Below, in pieces: positions 7,750 to 14,596 of a stretch of DNA of 64,000 nt. The notes under the pieces are model-generated. The model saw nothing but the letters and a program-made list of their open reading frames with translations, ran no database searches and was not told where the DNA came from. Position numbers and translations under genes: made by a program. Source of the DNA: Sphingobium sp. OAS761 (GTDB lineage: Bacteria > Pseudomonadota > Alphaproteobacteria > Sphingomonadales > Sphingomonadaceae); NCBI RefSeq assembly GCF_024168485.1, contig NZ_JALJVY010000003.1:288342-352341 (forward strand). The letters run 5' to 3'. Numbering within the stretch: the stretch's first letter is position 1; each line of letters begins with the position of its first letter.

Positions 7750-9671
7750 CAGAACCGGCTCCTGAGGCCGAGATAGAAGGTCCGCCCGAGCGAGCCGTAG
7801 CCATTGGCCGTCTGGTAATCCTTATCGGTCAGATTCTCTACGCGGGCCTGAAACGTCAGCCCGTCGATCACGGGCCATTGCATCCGGGCGTCGAACAGCC
7901 AGTAGTCTTCCAGCACCCGGTTGCTGCTGGCACTGTCGAAAGTCCTGCCGGCATAGCGCGCGGCAACGCTAGCCCGCAGACCGGACGGCAGTTGGAACCC
8001 CGCCTCGGCATTGGCCAGATGACGCGGCACGCGGGCCAGTTGCCGGCCGTAATTGCCGCTGGCGGGCGTGCGATCCTCCGCCGATATCCAGCTGTAATTA
8101 GCCTGGGCGAAGAGGATGGACCAGCGTGCCGAGGCGGCAAGTTCGATGCCCTGCGCATGGCTGCGGTCGATGTTCGCATAATAGCCGAAGCGGGTGGTGG
8201 TGGTGCCCGGCACATAACAGATGTCGGGCAGCGTCCCGTCGGTCGGACAGTAGGCGAAGTTGATCAGATTGTCGGTATCGCGTTCGAACCAGGTCGCGGA
8301 CACTGTGAGCAGGTCGCCGATCTTCTGCTCCCCGCCCACTTCCCATCCGCGCGCCTTTTCCGGACCCAGGTTCGCCGCGCCATAGGCGCTGAACAACTGA
8401 TACAGCGACGGAGCCTTATAACCCTCGCTATAGTTCGCGCGCACGATCGTCGCGCCGTCATTGGGGGTATAGACGGCGCCGCCGCTGGCCACCACATTGC
8501 CGCCGAAGCGCGATTGACGGTCGTAGCGCAGCCCGCCGTCGAGTGTCAGGCCCGCGACGGGGGTCAGGCGGAGCTGGCCGTAGACGCTGCTGGTATGGGC
8601 CTTGTACGGGGTCCGGGCATAGGCATCCGTGCTGTTGGAAGGCGAGGCGGTGGTCATCCGCTGATCTTCGCGCTCCGCGCCGAACAACAGCTGGACCGCG
8701 TCGGAAAAGCGATAGGCGCCCTGATACTCGATCCGGCGGACCCGGCCATGGGCGTCGAAGGTCAGCGGACGGATGCTGCGCGCGGGGTCGTAATTCTCCC
8801 GGTCGGTCATGGATTGCAGCACCGCCACGCGATTGGTGAAGCGTCCGTCCAGCAGCGCCATGTTCAGCCCCGCATAACCCGACCATTCGCGGGTCAGGCC
8901 ATAGCTGTACGAATCGCCCGATGAGGCGTCGAAATCATTGCGGGCGTCCGAATAATATCCCCGCAGGTCGAGCGAGACATTCGGAGCGAGGCGCACTGTC
9001 GCGGTACCGCTTGCCGCGTTGCGGCGATAGCCGTCCGCCTCGGTTCCGTTCGCACGCGCCGATATGCCGTCGGTGGTAAAGGTCGACCCCGCCAGCCGCC
9101 AGTCGACGGACGCGCTGGTGCCGCCCACTCCGGCGCGGGCCGAAAAGCTATCGTGCGTGCCGCCTTCAACCGCGAAACTGCCCTCCAGCGGCTTTTCGGG
9201 CCTGCGCGTGGAAACGTTCACGACCCCGCCAATGGCGTCGCTGCCCCACAGGATCGACTGCGGCCCGCGCAGTATCTCGATGCGCTCGGCATCGTCGAGC
9301 AGGAGATTGGCGAAACCGAAGCCGCCAGCGGTGGACGACGGATCGGAAAGACGCATGCCATCCAGCACCATCACGGTCTGGCCACTGTCGGCGCCACGGA
9401 TGCGCAGCGACGTCGCCATGCCATAGCCGCCGTTACGGGACAGGCTGATACCCGGTGTCCGCAACAATATGTCGGTCAGCGCGACGGGCTGCGCGTCGGT
9501 GATCGCGGCTTGGTCGAGGATGGTGACGGTGGACGACACACGGTCCTGCGCGACCGGGGTGCGCAATGCGGTGACGACAATGCCGTCGCCGGGCGCCTCG
9601 TCGGCCTGCGCCGGAACGGACAGGGTAAGGAGCAGCGCCGGAGCGGCGGAAAAACGGATCATATGGGGCAT
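7749..9671 (-). CDS. btuB: TonB-dependent outer-membrane receptor, vitamin B12/corrinoid type
   Basis: 640 residues. A signal peptide (MPHMIRFSAAPALLLTLSVP, cleaved after AQA) is followed by a TonB-box-like GIVVTA, a plug domain to about residue 150 (with RIRGADSGQTVMVLDGMRL and LRGPQSILWGSDAIGGVVN) and a 22-strand-type barrel ending in the terminal aromatic SRF. It imports corrinoids across the outer membrane. I chose ATG 9671 because the signal peptide then starts normally and an AAGG lies upstream; the frame is open to 9764. The cobalamin riboswitch upstream and the cob genes downstream make the substrate assignment firm. Confidence 0.92.
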   Translation of the reverse strand: MPHMIRFSAAPALLLTLSVPAQADEAPGDGIVVTALRTPVAQDRVSSTVTILDQAAITDAQPVALTDILLRTPGISLSRNGGYGMATSLRIRGADSGQTVMVLDGMRLSDPSSTAGGFGFANLLLDDAERIEILRGPQSILWGSDAIGGVVNVSTRRPEKPLEGSFAVEGGTHDSFSARAGVGGTSASVDWRLAGSTFTTDGISARANGTEADGYRRNAASGTATVRLAPNVSLDLRGYYSDARNDFDASSGDSYSYGLTREWSGYAGLNMALLDGRFTNRVAVLQSMTDRENYDPARSIRPLTFDAHGRVRRIEYQGAYRFSDAVQLLFGAEREDQRMTTASPSNSTDAYARTPYKAHTSSVYGQLRLTPVAGLTLDGGLRYDRQSRFGGNVVASGGAVYTPNDGATIVRANYSEGYKAPSLYQLFSAYGAANLGPEKARGWEVGGEQKIGDLLTVSATWFERDTDNLINFAYCPTDGTLPDICYVPGTTTTRFGYYANIDRSHAQGIELAASARWSILFAQANYSWISAEDRTPASGNYGRQLARVPRHLANAEAGFQLPSGLRASVAARYAGRTFDSASSNRVLEDYWLFDARMQWPVIDGLTFQARVENLTDKDYQTANGYGSLGRTFYLGLRSRF

Positions 9672-9807
9672 GGGACAGGACCCTTCATGCAAACGGCTCA
9701 TGCCCGCCGGTTGCAGCGCCGCGAAGGGACGGTCCGCGCAGCCCTTCCGTGAACGAACGGGCACGACATCTCGCCCCTCGCACGGCGCTGGCCGGCAAGG
9801 CGGTGGC

Positions 9808-9886
9808 TGTCGTTGCGCGAGGGATGACCTCGCTCTGGAGCGAGGCCCTCGAACACCCGGTGCACCCTGCCCGGATGAAGAACGAC
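9808..9886 (-). repeat. Post-aptamer leader block, copy A (inverted partner at 10317-10397)
   Basis: Read on the minus strand, this stretch downstream of the btuB riboswitch starts GTCGTTCTTC, contains ACCGGGT and CGAGGGCCTCGCT, then a perfect 7-bp hairpin (CCTCGCT/AGCGAGG, 9828-9834 with 9839-9845), CATCCCT and ACGACA. The same elements occur in the same order on the plus strand downstream of the other riboswitch. It is probably the expression platform. Confidence 0.65.
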
Positions 9887-10052
9887 CGCGTCAGGCAGGT
9901 CTCCTGGCTCGCGGGTCTGGGCCGGTCCGGCCGCCTTCTCAGGACATGACGGTCCCAATGGCGTGATGGCCGGACGGCTCGCCGCTTACAGTTGCAGGGG
10001 CAGCCCGGGTCTTTCACCCGGTTCCCTTTTGATCCCGTTTCGGGGAACCTGT
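9886..10052 (-). promoter_or_regulatory. Cobalamin riboswitch controlling the btuB-cob operon
   Basis: On the minus strand the aptamer landmarks follow each other in order: GGTTCCCC near 10049, AAAAGGGAA, GGGTGAAAGACCCGGGCTG, CCCTGCAACTGT, GCCATTGGGA, GAGAAGGC and the B12 box AGCCAGGAGACCTGCCTGA (9891-9911). It lies about 215 nt upstream of the btuB start. Adenosylcobalamin binding would be expected to switch off the uptake and loop-assembly operon. Confidence 0.93.
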
Positions 10053-10087
10053 CGCGGCGCCGCAACTATCGTGCGGCCTGCCATTGT

Positions 10088-10106
10088 GCAAGCGCAATAT
10101 GCTTGC
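10088..10106. promoter_or_regulatory. Small palindrome between the two divergent riboswitches
   Basis: GCAAGC (10088-10093) and GCTTGC (10101-10106) form an inverted repeat in the roughly 80-bp gap between the two aptamers, where both divergent promoters must lie. I could not pick out confident -35/-10 boxes on either strand, so a protein-binding role is only a possibility. Confidence 0.3.
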
Positions 10107-10134
10107 GGTGCACGGCGGCCTACCCTATGGCGGC

Positions 10135-10320
10135 GGGTGTATCGGGTGCCCGAAAGGGCTTAATCGGGAAGTCCGGACGGCGGCTGACGTCGCCAAGGCC
10201 GGCACTGCTCCCGCAACTGTGACCGGTGAGCGCATCGCCACATGCCATTGGGGGCAATCCCCGAGAAGGCGGCGAAACGCGCGGCGAACCGGAAGTCAGG
10301 AAACCGGCCCGATGCCGTCG
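10135..10320 (+). promoter_or_regulatory. Cobalamin riboswitch controlling btuM-cobO
   Basis: On the plus strand: ATCGGGTGCCCGAAAGGGCT and TTAATCGGGAAGTCCGG, then CTCCCGCAACTGTGA, GCCATTG (10244-10250), GAGAAGGCGG and the B12 box GGAAGTCAGGAAACCGGCCC (10291-10310). These are the core cobalamin-aptamer elements in order. It lies about 215 nt upstream of the transporter start and diverges from the btuB riboswitch. Confidence 0.93.
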
Positions 10321-10397
10321 TTCCTTCGCGCGGGCGGGATGAACCGGGCGGACGAGGGCCTCGCTTCAGGGCGGGGACATCCCTTGGCGGACGACAT
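10317..10397 (+). repeat. Post-aptamer leader block, copy B
   Basis: GTCGTTCCTT, GGGATGAACCGGG, CGAGGGCCTCGCTTCAGGGC, CATCCCT and ACGACAT follow the plus-strand aptamer, in the same order and spacing as the block downstream of the btuB riboswitch on the other strand. Similarity is high but not perfect, so it is either an old inverted duplication or a conserved expression platform. Confidence 0.65.
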
Positions 10398-10535
10398 TCG
10401 TGTGTCGCGTCGAAGGGGAGCCTGCATCATCATGCTGCATTGCTGAACTGCCGGGGAATTTCCCCACCGGCTCCCGCACGCCGCGCCCGCGCGGCGTCGA
10501 CGCATTCCTTCAGACCCAGATCCGGAGAACCGACG

Positions 10536-11120
10536 ATGATTCGTTCCGCCGCCCTGCACTCCAGCCGCTTTCAAATGGCGGTTTTCGGCATCCTTGCCGC
10601 CGTCATGCTGCTCACCCGATCGCACGCCCTGACGCACATGGTCCATATCCCGAGCACGGCGCTCGCCAGCTATTTCGTGCTGGGTTATTTCATACGCCGC
10701 TTCGCCGGTTTTGTCGGCCTGTTCGTTCTCGGATACGCCATCGATGTCGTGTCGATCTCGATCCTGGGGACCTCCGACTTCTGCTACACCCCGGCATACG
10801 CCATGCTGATTCCGGCTTATGCGGTGATGTGGATGGCGGGCCGTCGAACCGCGCGCCTGCCCGAAAAGCCAGGATCGCTGCCGGCCGTCACGCTGTTGCT
10901 GGCGGGCGCCACCCTGGTGTCGCACCTGTTCGCCAGCGGCGGCTTCTACTTTCTTGGCGGGCGCTTCGCCGATCCGACCATCGCGGGTTTCCTGCCGCGC
11001 CTGGCGCGCTATTTTCCCTTCGTCCTGATGTCGAGCCTGTTGTGGTCGGGCGTCGCCGTGGCGTTATGGGCGCTCGTGACGATGGCCCGCCCCGATCTGC
11101 GCCGCGCCCGCGCACAATGA
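10536..11120 (+). CDS. btuM: BtuM-type corrinoid transporter (solitary ECF S-component-like membrane protein)
   Basis: 194 residues with about six hydrophobic helices and a GGAG ribosome site 9 nt before ATG 10536. The segment TSDFCYTPAYAMLIPAYAVM, with Cys83 and Pro85, matches the conserved region of the BtuM family; a cysteine at about this position is the cobalt ligand in the characterised Thiobacillus protein, as I recall. It should move cobalamin or related corrinoids across the inner membrane after BtuB. No ECF ATPase or T-component is encoded in the window. It is under a B12 riboswitch and ends in an ATGA overlap with cobO. Confidence 0.82.
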   Translation: MIRSAALHSSRFQMAVFGILAAVMLLTRSHALTHMVHIPSTALASYFVLGYFIRRFAGFVGLFVLGYAIDVVSISILGTSDFCYTPAYAMLIPAYAVMWMAGRRTARLPEKPGSLPAVTLLLAGATLVSHLFASGGFYFLGGRFADPTIAGFLPRLARYFPFVLMSSLLWSGVAVALWALVTMARPDLRRARAQ

Positions 11121-11725
11121 CCGGGCTGACCGAGGAAGAGCGCCGGCATAAGGAGCGCACGCAGAAGCACAAGGCAGTGGTGGACGCCAAGATCGCCGCC
11201 GCGAAGGTCGACAAGGGTCTGGTGCTGGTGCTGACCGGCAATGGCAAGGGCAAGTCCTCCAGCGCGTTCGGCATGGTTGCGCGCACGCTGGGCTATGGCC
11301 GGACGGCTGCGGTGTTTCAGTTCATCAAGGGCAAGGCGGACGTGGGCGAAAGGGCCTTTCTGTCGCGCCAGCCGAGCGTCCGCTGGGAAAATTGCGGCGA
11401 GGGGTTCACGTGGGAAACCCAGGACCGGCGGCGCGACATCGCCATGGCTCGGGCCGGGTGGGAAAAGGCGAAGCAGGCACTGGCCGACCCGGCGGTCGCG
11501 TTGGTGGTGCTGGACGAACTGACCTACCTCGTCAACTACCGCTACCTGTCGCTGGAAGACATATTGCCGCCGATCCTGGCCAGGCCGCCGATGCAGCATG
11601 TGGTGATCACCGGTCGTGCCGCCCATGCCGACCTGATCGCGCTGGCCGACACGGTCAGCGCGATCCGCGATGAAAAGCACGCGTTCCGCGCCGGGGTGCG
11701 TGCGCAGGTCGGGATCGACCTGTAG
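11117..11725 (+). CDS. cobO: Corrinoid adenosyltransferase (CobO/BtuR type)
   Basis: 202 residues. It transfers the adenosyl group of ATP to reduced corrinoids, giving coenzyme forms and trapping imported material in the cell. The P-loop GNGKGKSSSAFGM (about 42-54) and the blocks FQFIKGK, VVLDELTYLVNYRYL and VVITGRAAH are diagnostic of the CobA/CobO/BtuR family. The ATG at 11117 overlaps the transporter stop, so import and adenosylation are translationally coupled. This, rather than a PduO type, is the only adenosyltransferase in the window. Confidence 0.96.
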   Translation: MTGLTEEERRHKERTQKHKAVVDAKIAAAKVDKGLVLVLTGNGKGKSSSAFGMVARTLGYGRTAAVFQFIKGKADVGERAFLSRQPSVRWENCGEGFTWETQDRRRDIAMARAGWEKAKQALADPAVALVVLDELTYLVNYRYLSLEDILPPILARPPMQHVVITGRAAHADLIALADTVSAIRDEKHAFRAGVRAQVGIDL

Positions 11726-11752
11726 GTGCCATTACCGGCGTACATGGAACAT

Positions 11753-11787
11753 GCCGGCGCCGGCCCGACTGGCGTCGGCGCCGGCGT
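11753..11787 (+). terminator. GC-rich inverted repeat after cobO
   Basis: GCCGGCGCC and its exact complement GGCGCCGGC enclose about 15 nt, 30 bp after the cobO stop. No T-run follows, so this is at best a weak or Rho-assisted terminator. Confidence 0.35.
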
Positions 11788-11888
11788 GGAGCCAGGTCGC
11801 GACCCGGCTATGTGCACGCGGGCGGAGGGATATCCGTTGACCGGGCGCCACTGGACGTTGAAACTGCGCGGCCTATATAGGGTCGGTC

Positions 11889-12518
11889 ATGATGAAGGAT
11901 TCCCTCGCTCCCGCCTGCCCCGCCGCTCCGGCGCGCGGAAGGCCGCGCGAGTTCAACCCGGACGAGGCGCTCGCCGCGGCTTTGCGCGTGTTCTGGGAGC
12001 ATGGATATGAGGGTGCATCGCTCGCGGAACTGACCGAGGCAATGGGCATCGCCAAGCCCAGCCTCTACGCCTGCTTCGGAAACAAGGAAGCGCTTTTCCG
12101 GCAAGCCCTCGATCTCTACGAGCGGGAAAAGCTGCGCTATGTCCGTACTGCGCTGCAGGCACCCACCGCGCGCGAGGTTGCGGAACGGATGTTGCGCGGC
12201 GCGATCGACAATATCTGTAGCGCGAACGACCCGACCGGCTGCCTGGGCGTGATCAGCAGCATGACTTGCGGAACCGAGGCGCGCGCGGTTCGCGGGGAAA
12301 TCATCGCCCGTCGGGCCTCGTCGCAGGCCGCGCTCGTCGAGCGGCTGGCGCAGGCCAAGGCATCCGGGGACCTGCCCGCCGACGCCGACCCGGAAGCGCT
12401 GGCCGAGTTCCTCACCGCCGTCCTGCAGGGTTTGTCGCTCAAGGCAGCCGATGGCGTCGGACGCAATGTGCTGGAAGGCATCGTCAGGACAACCCTTACG
12501 TGCTGGCCGTCGCACTGA
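11889..12518 (+). CDS. TetR/AcrR family regulator, probable repressor of the adjacent RND pump
   Basis: 209 residues. After a proline/alanine-rich tail and GRPREFNPDEAL, the helix-turn-helix covers about residues 20-66 (ASLAELTEAMGIAKPSLYAC, FGNKEALFRQAL). The C-terminal part matches the AcrR/TetR_C group, with a region around TGCLGVISSMTCG. Tandem ATGs at 11889 and 11892 make the exact start uncertain by one codon. It precedes the efflux operon on the same strand, and a TetR-type palindrome sits in the gap, so autoregulation and pump control are likely. Confidence 0.88.
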   Translation: MMKDSLAPACPAAPARGRPREFNPDEALAAALRVFWEHGYEGASLAELTEAMGIAKPSLYACFGNKEALFRQALDLYEREKLRYVRTALQAPTAREVAERMLRGAIDNICSANDPTGCLGVISSMTCGTEARAVRGEIIARRASSQAALVERLAQAKASGDLPADADPEALAEFLTAVLQGLSLKAADGVGRNVLEGIVRTTLTCWPSH

Positions 12519-12608
12519 TCGGCCGCGCCGGAATATTTTTCATTCATTTATAATTCATCTCTTGAAATCGGCCGCGCAGACATAATCTACCGGGCGGTAC
12601 AGAAGAGA

Positions 12609-12637
12609 TTGACAGTTTCGCTGCATCGCAATATATA
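12609..12637 (+). promoter_or_regulatory. Probable sigma-70-type promoter of the efflux operon
   Basis: TTGACA (12609-12614), a 17-bp spacer and TATATA (12632-12637). The -35 is a perfect consensus and the -10 matches four of six. The palindromic operator overlaps the -10 box, the expected layout for repression. The remainder of this 355-bp gap (12519-12873) holds no convincing gene. Confidence 0.6.
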
Positions 12638-12649
12638 CCGATCAGTATA
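12634..12649. promoter_or_regulatory. TetR-type operator palindrome
   Basis: TATACCGATCAGTATA is symmetric at 14 of 16 positions and overlaps the -10 box. Related sequences occur at 12668-12676 (CTGATCGGT) and 12854-12864 (ATACCGATCGG, adjoining the ribosome site of the first pump-operon gene), suggesting further half-sites. Binding by the upstream TetR protein is inferred from context. Confidence 0.6.
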
Positions 12650-12873
12650 AAAGGCGGGAGACTTAGTCTGATCGGTGCGGGCCAATCCATCCGGATCGGC
12701 AGGCTGCTCGTTCGAGCGTCACCCGCATTCACGACATTTCATGCGTCGGATTTCATCGAATCCGGCGGGTGCCAACACATCAGTCCCGCCGGATGTCCCT
12801 GCTCCGGCGAGCGCCCGCGCTCGCATCCTTTCCCCAGGGATGCGGGCGCGCGCAATACCGATCGGAGGACAGT

Positions 12874-13290
12874 ATGACCTATCACGATACATCGTCCCTG
12901 ACGGCGACTGCCCGCGTCATGCCGCGCGACGCCCTGCGCTGGCTGAACATGCTGCCCGCGAAGGACAATGCGGCGCAGGCGCTGACCCCCCTGGAATGGC
13001 AGGTGATAGACCTTGCCCGGCAGGACGGACTGTCAAGCCTTGAGCCCGGCCGACCCCGGTCGCGTCTGGTGCGCTTCCTGCTCGGTCCGCCGCCGCCCAG
13101 CAAGACCCTGGCAGACGCGCGCCTCGAGGCACTTCGGCACCTGGCGGTGCACGGCTGGCATCGTGGCTATGTTGTCCCGCCATCCGCCATTCGCCAGGCG
13201 CAGGATGCCGGCTTCAGCGAAGCCCAGATCGGCGACGTTCTCGACCATATCGGCGCGCGCAAGGCCGCCTTGCGGAAGGCCATGACATGA
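12874..13290 (+). CDS. Hypothetical protein at the head of the RND efflux operon
   Basis: 138 residues, starting at ATG 12874 behind a clear GGAGGA site. It is soluble, with no signal peptide or membrane span. The C-terminal half is helical with PPSAIRQAQDAGFSEAQIGD followed by VLDHIGARKAALRKAM, loosely like the helical core of AhpD/carboxymuconolactone-decarboxylase proteins, but the CxxC motif of AhpD is missing. I do not recognise a family. It overlaps the adaptor gene by 4 nt (ATGA) and is co-transcribed with the pump from the operator-covered promoter. Confidence 0.7.
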   Translation: MTYHDTSSLTATARVMPRDALRWLNMLPAKDNAAQALTPLEWQVIDLARQDGLSSLEPGRPRSRLVRFLLGPPPPSKTLADARLEALRHLAVHGWHRGYVVPPSAIRQAQDAGFSEAQIGDVLDHIGARKAALRKAMT

Positions 13291-14555
13291 ATCGTCCCGT
13301 TTTTCCCCATGAAATCAATCCATCACAGGACGTTACGCCGATGAAGCGCAGTCGCCCCGCCACATTTCCGCTCGTCATCGGAGCGGCCGTCGTCCTGGCC
13401 GCTGCGGGTGCTGGCTGGGTATATTTCGGTCGCAGCGCGCCAGCCGCGGCCGCCATGCCGGCGCCGACGGTTCAGGCGACATATCCGATTACGCGGCAGG
13501 TCACGCAGTGGGACGATTATGTCGGCCGCTTCGCACCGATCCGGTCCGTCGAGGTCCGGCCGCGCGTGTCCGGTGCCATCACCGCCATCCATTTCCGCGA
13601 TGGCGATCATGTCCGGTCCGGCCAACCCTTGTTCACGATCGACCCCCGCCCCTATCGCGCCGCACTGGCAGAAGCGCAGGCCGACGTCGCGTCGGCCAGC
13701 AGCGCGTTGCAGCTCGCGCGGGCGGATTACGCCCGTGTGGCGGGCCTGACCGGTGACGAGGCGATTGCCGATGCCGAAGTGGACGCGCGCCGCGCCCGCG
13801 TGCGGTCGGCCTCCGCCGCACTCGCTTCTGCCCAGGCCCGCGTTCGCAGCCGTGCACTCGACGTCGAGTTCGCGACCGTGCGCGCTCCTATTTCCGGTCG
13901 GATCTCGGACCGCCGGATCGACGCGGGCAATCTGGTCAGCGGTGAAGGGGGCGCCAACGCCACCTTGCTGACGACGATCAACGCGCTGGACCCCATTTAT
14001 TTCGACTTCGATGCGTCGGAGGCGCTGTTCCTCAAGGCGCAGCGCGACCGGAAGGAAGGTCGCGCGCCCGCCGCCGTGCAAGTCCGGCTTCAGGACGAGA
14101 CCGGTTATGCGCATGAAGGAACGCTCGACTTTACCGACAACGGGCTCGACCCCCGGTCCGGTACCATCCGCGTGCGCGCGCGCTTCGCCAATCCCGACGG
14201 ATTCCTGACCCCCGGCATGTTCGGAAACATGCGTCTGGCGACCGGCGGCACTGTCAAGGCACTGCTCGTACCGGATGCGGCGGTGCACGCGGATCAGGCC
14301 CGCCGCATCGTGCTGACCGTCGGCAAGGACGGAACCGTCGCCGCCAAACCGGTAGAGGTCGGACCGCTGGTCGATGGCCTGCGCGTCATACGATCGGGCC
14401 TGTCCGCCCAGGACATGGTGGTGCTGTCCAATTTCCAGATGGCTGCCCCCGGCACGAAGGTTCAGGTCCGGCGCGGAACGATCAAGCCCTCGGCCACGCC
14501 AAAGCCCGCGACCGACTCCATTCCCATGGCCGCACAGGCAACGCTCGCCAACTGA
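13287..14555 (+). CDS. RND efflux periplasmic adaptor subunit (HlyD/MexE family)
   Basis: 422 residues. An N-terminal membrane anchor/signal (FPLVIGAAVVLAAAGAGWVY, no lipobox cysteine) leads to a lipoyl half-motif (VEVRPRVSGAITAIHFRDGD), an alpha-hairpin coiled coil (about 120-190), the second lipoyl half (VRAPISGRISDRRIDAGNLV) and the beta-barrel/MP domains. It bridges the inner-membrane pump and the outer-membrane channel. ATG 13287 overlaps the preceding stop and has GGAAGG upstream; ATG 13341 (MKRSRPATF) is a plausible shorter start nearer the signal. Confidence 0.93.
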   Translation: MNRPVFPHEINPSQDVTPMKRSRPATFPLVIGAAVVLAAAGAGWVYFGRSAPAAAAMPAPTVQATYPITRQVTQWDDYVGRFAPIRSVEVRPRVSGAITAIHFRDGDHVRSGQPLFTIDPRPYRAALAEAQADVASASSALQLARADYARVAGLTGDEAIADAEVDARRARVRSASAALASAQARVRSRALDVEFATVRAPISGRISDRRIDAGNLVSGEGGANATLLTTINALDPIYFDFDASEALFLKAQRDRKEGRAPAAVQVRLQDETGYAHEGTLDFTDNGLDPRSGTIRVRARFANPDGFLTPGMFGNMRLATGGTVKALLVPDAAVHADQARRIVLTVGKDGTVAAKPVEVGPLVDGLRVIRSGLSAQDMVVLSNFQMAAPGTKVQVRRGTIKPSATPKPATDSIPMAAQATLAN

Positions 14556-14596
14556 GCGCCGCCGTTCCGACCAGCCCATGAACAGGGGCCAAACAG

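Noticed and set aside
11726..11888. Possible small gene after cobO
   Set aside because: Short frames start here (for example at 11726), but they lack a ribosome site and cross the GC-rich inverted repeat; the region reads as terminator plus promoter for the TetR gene.
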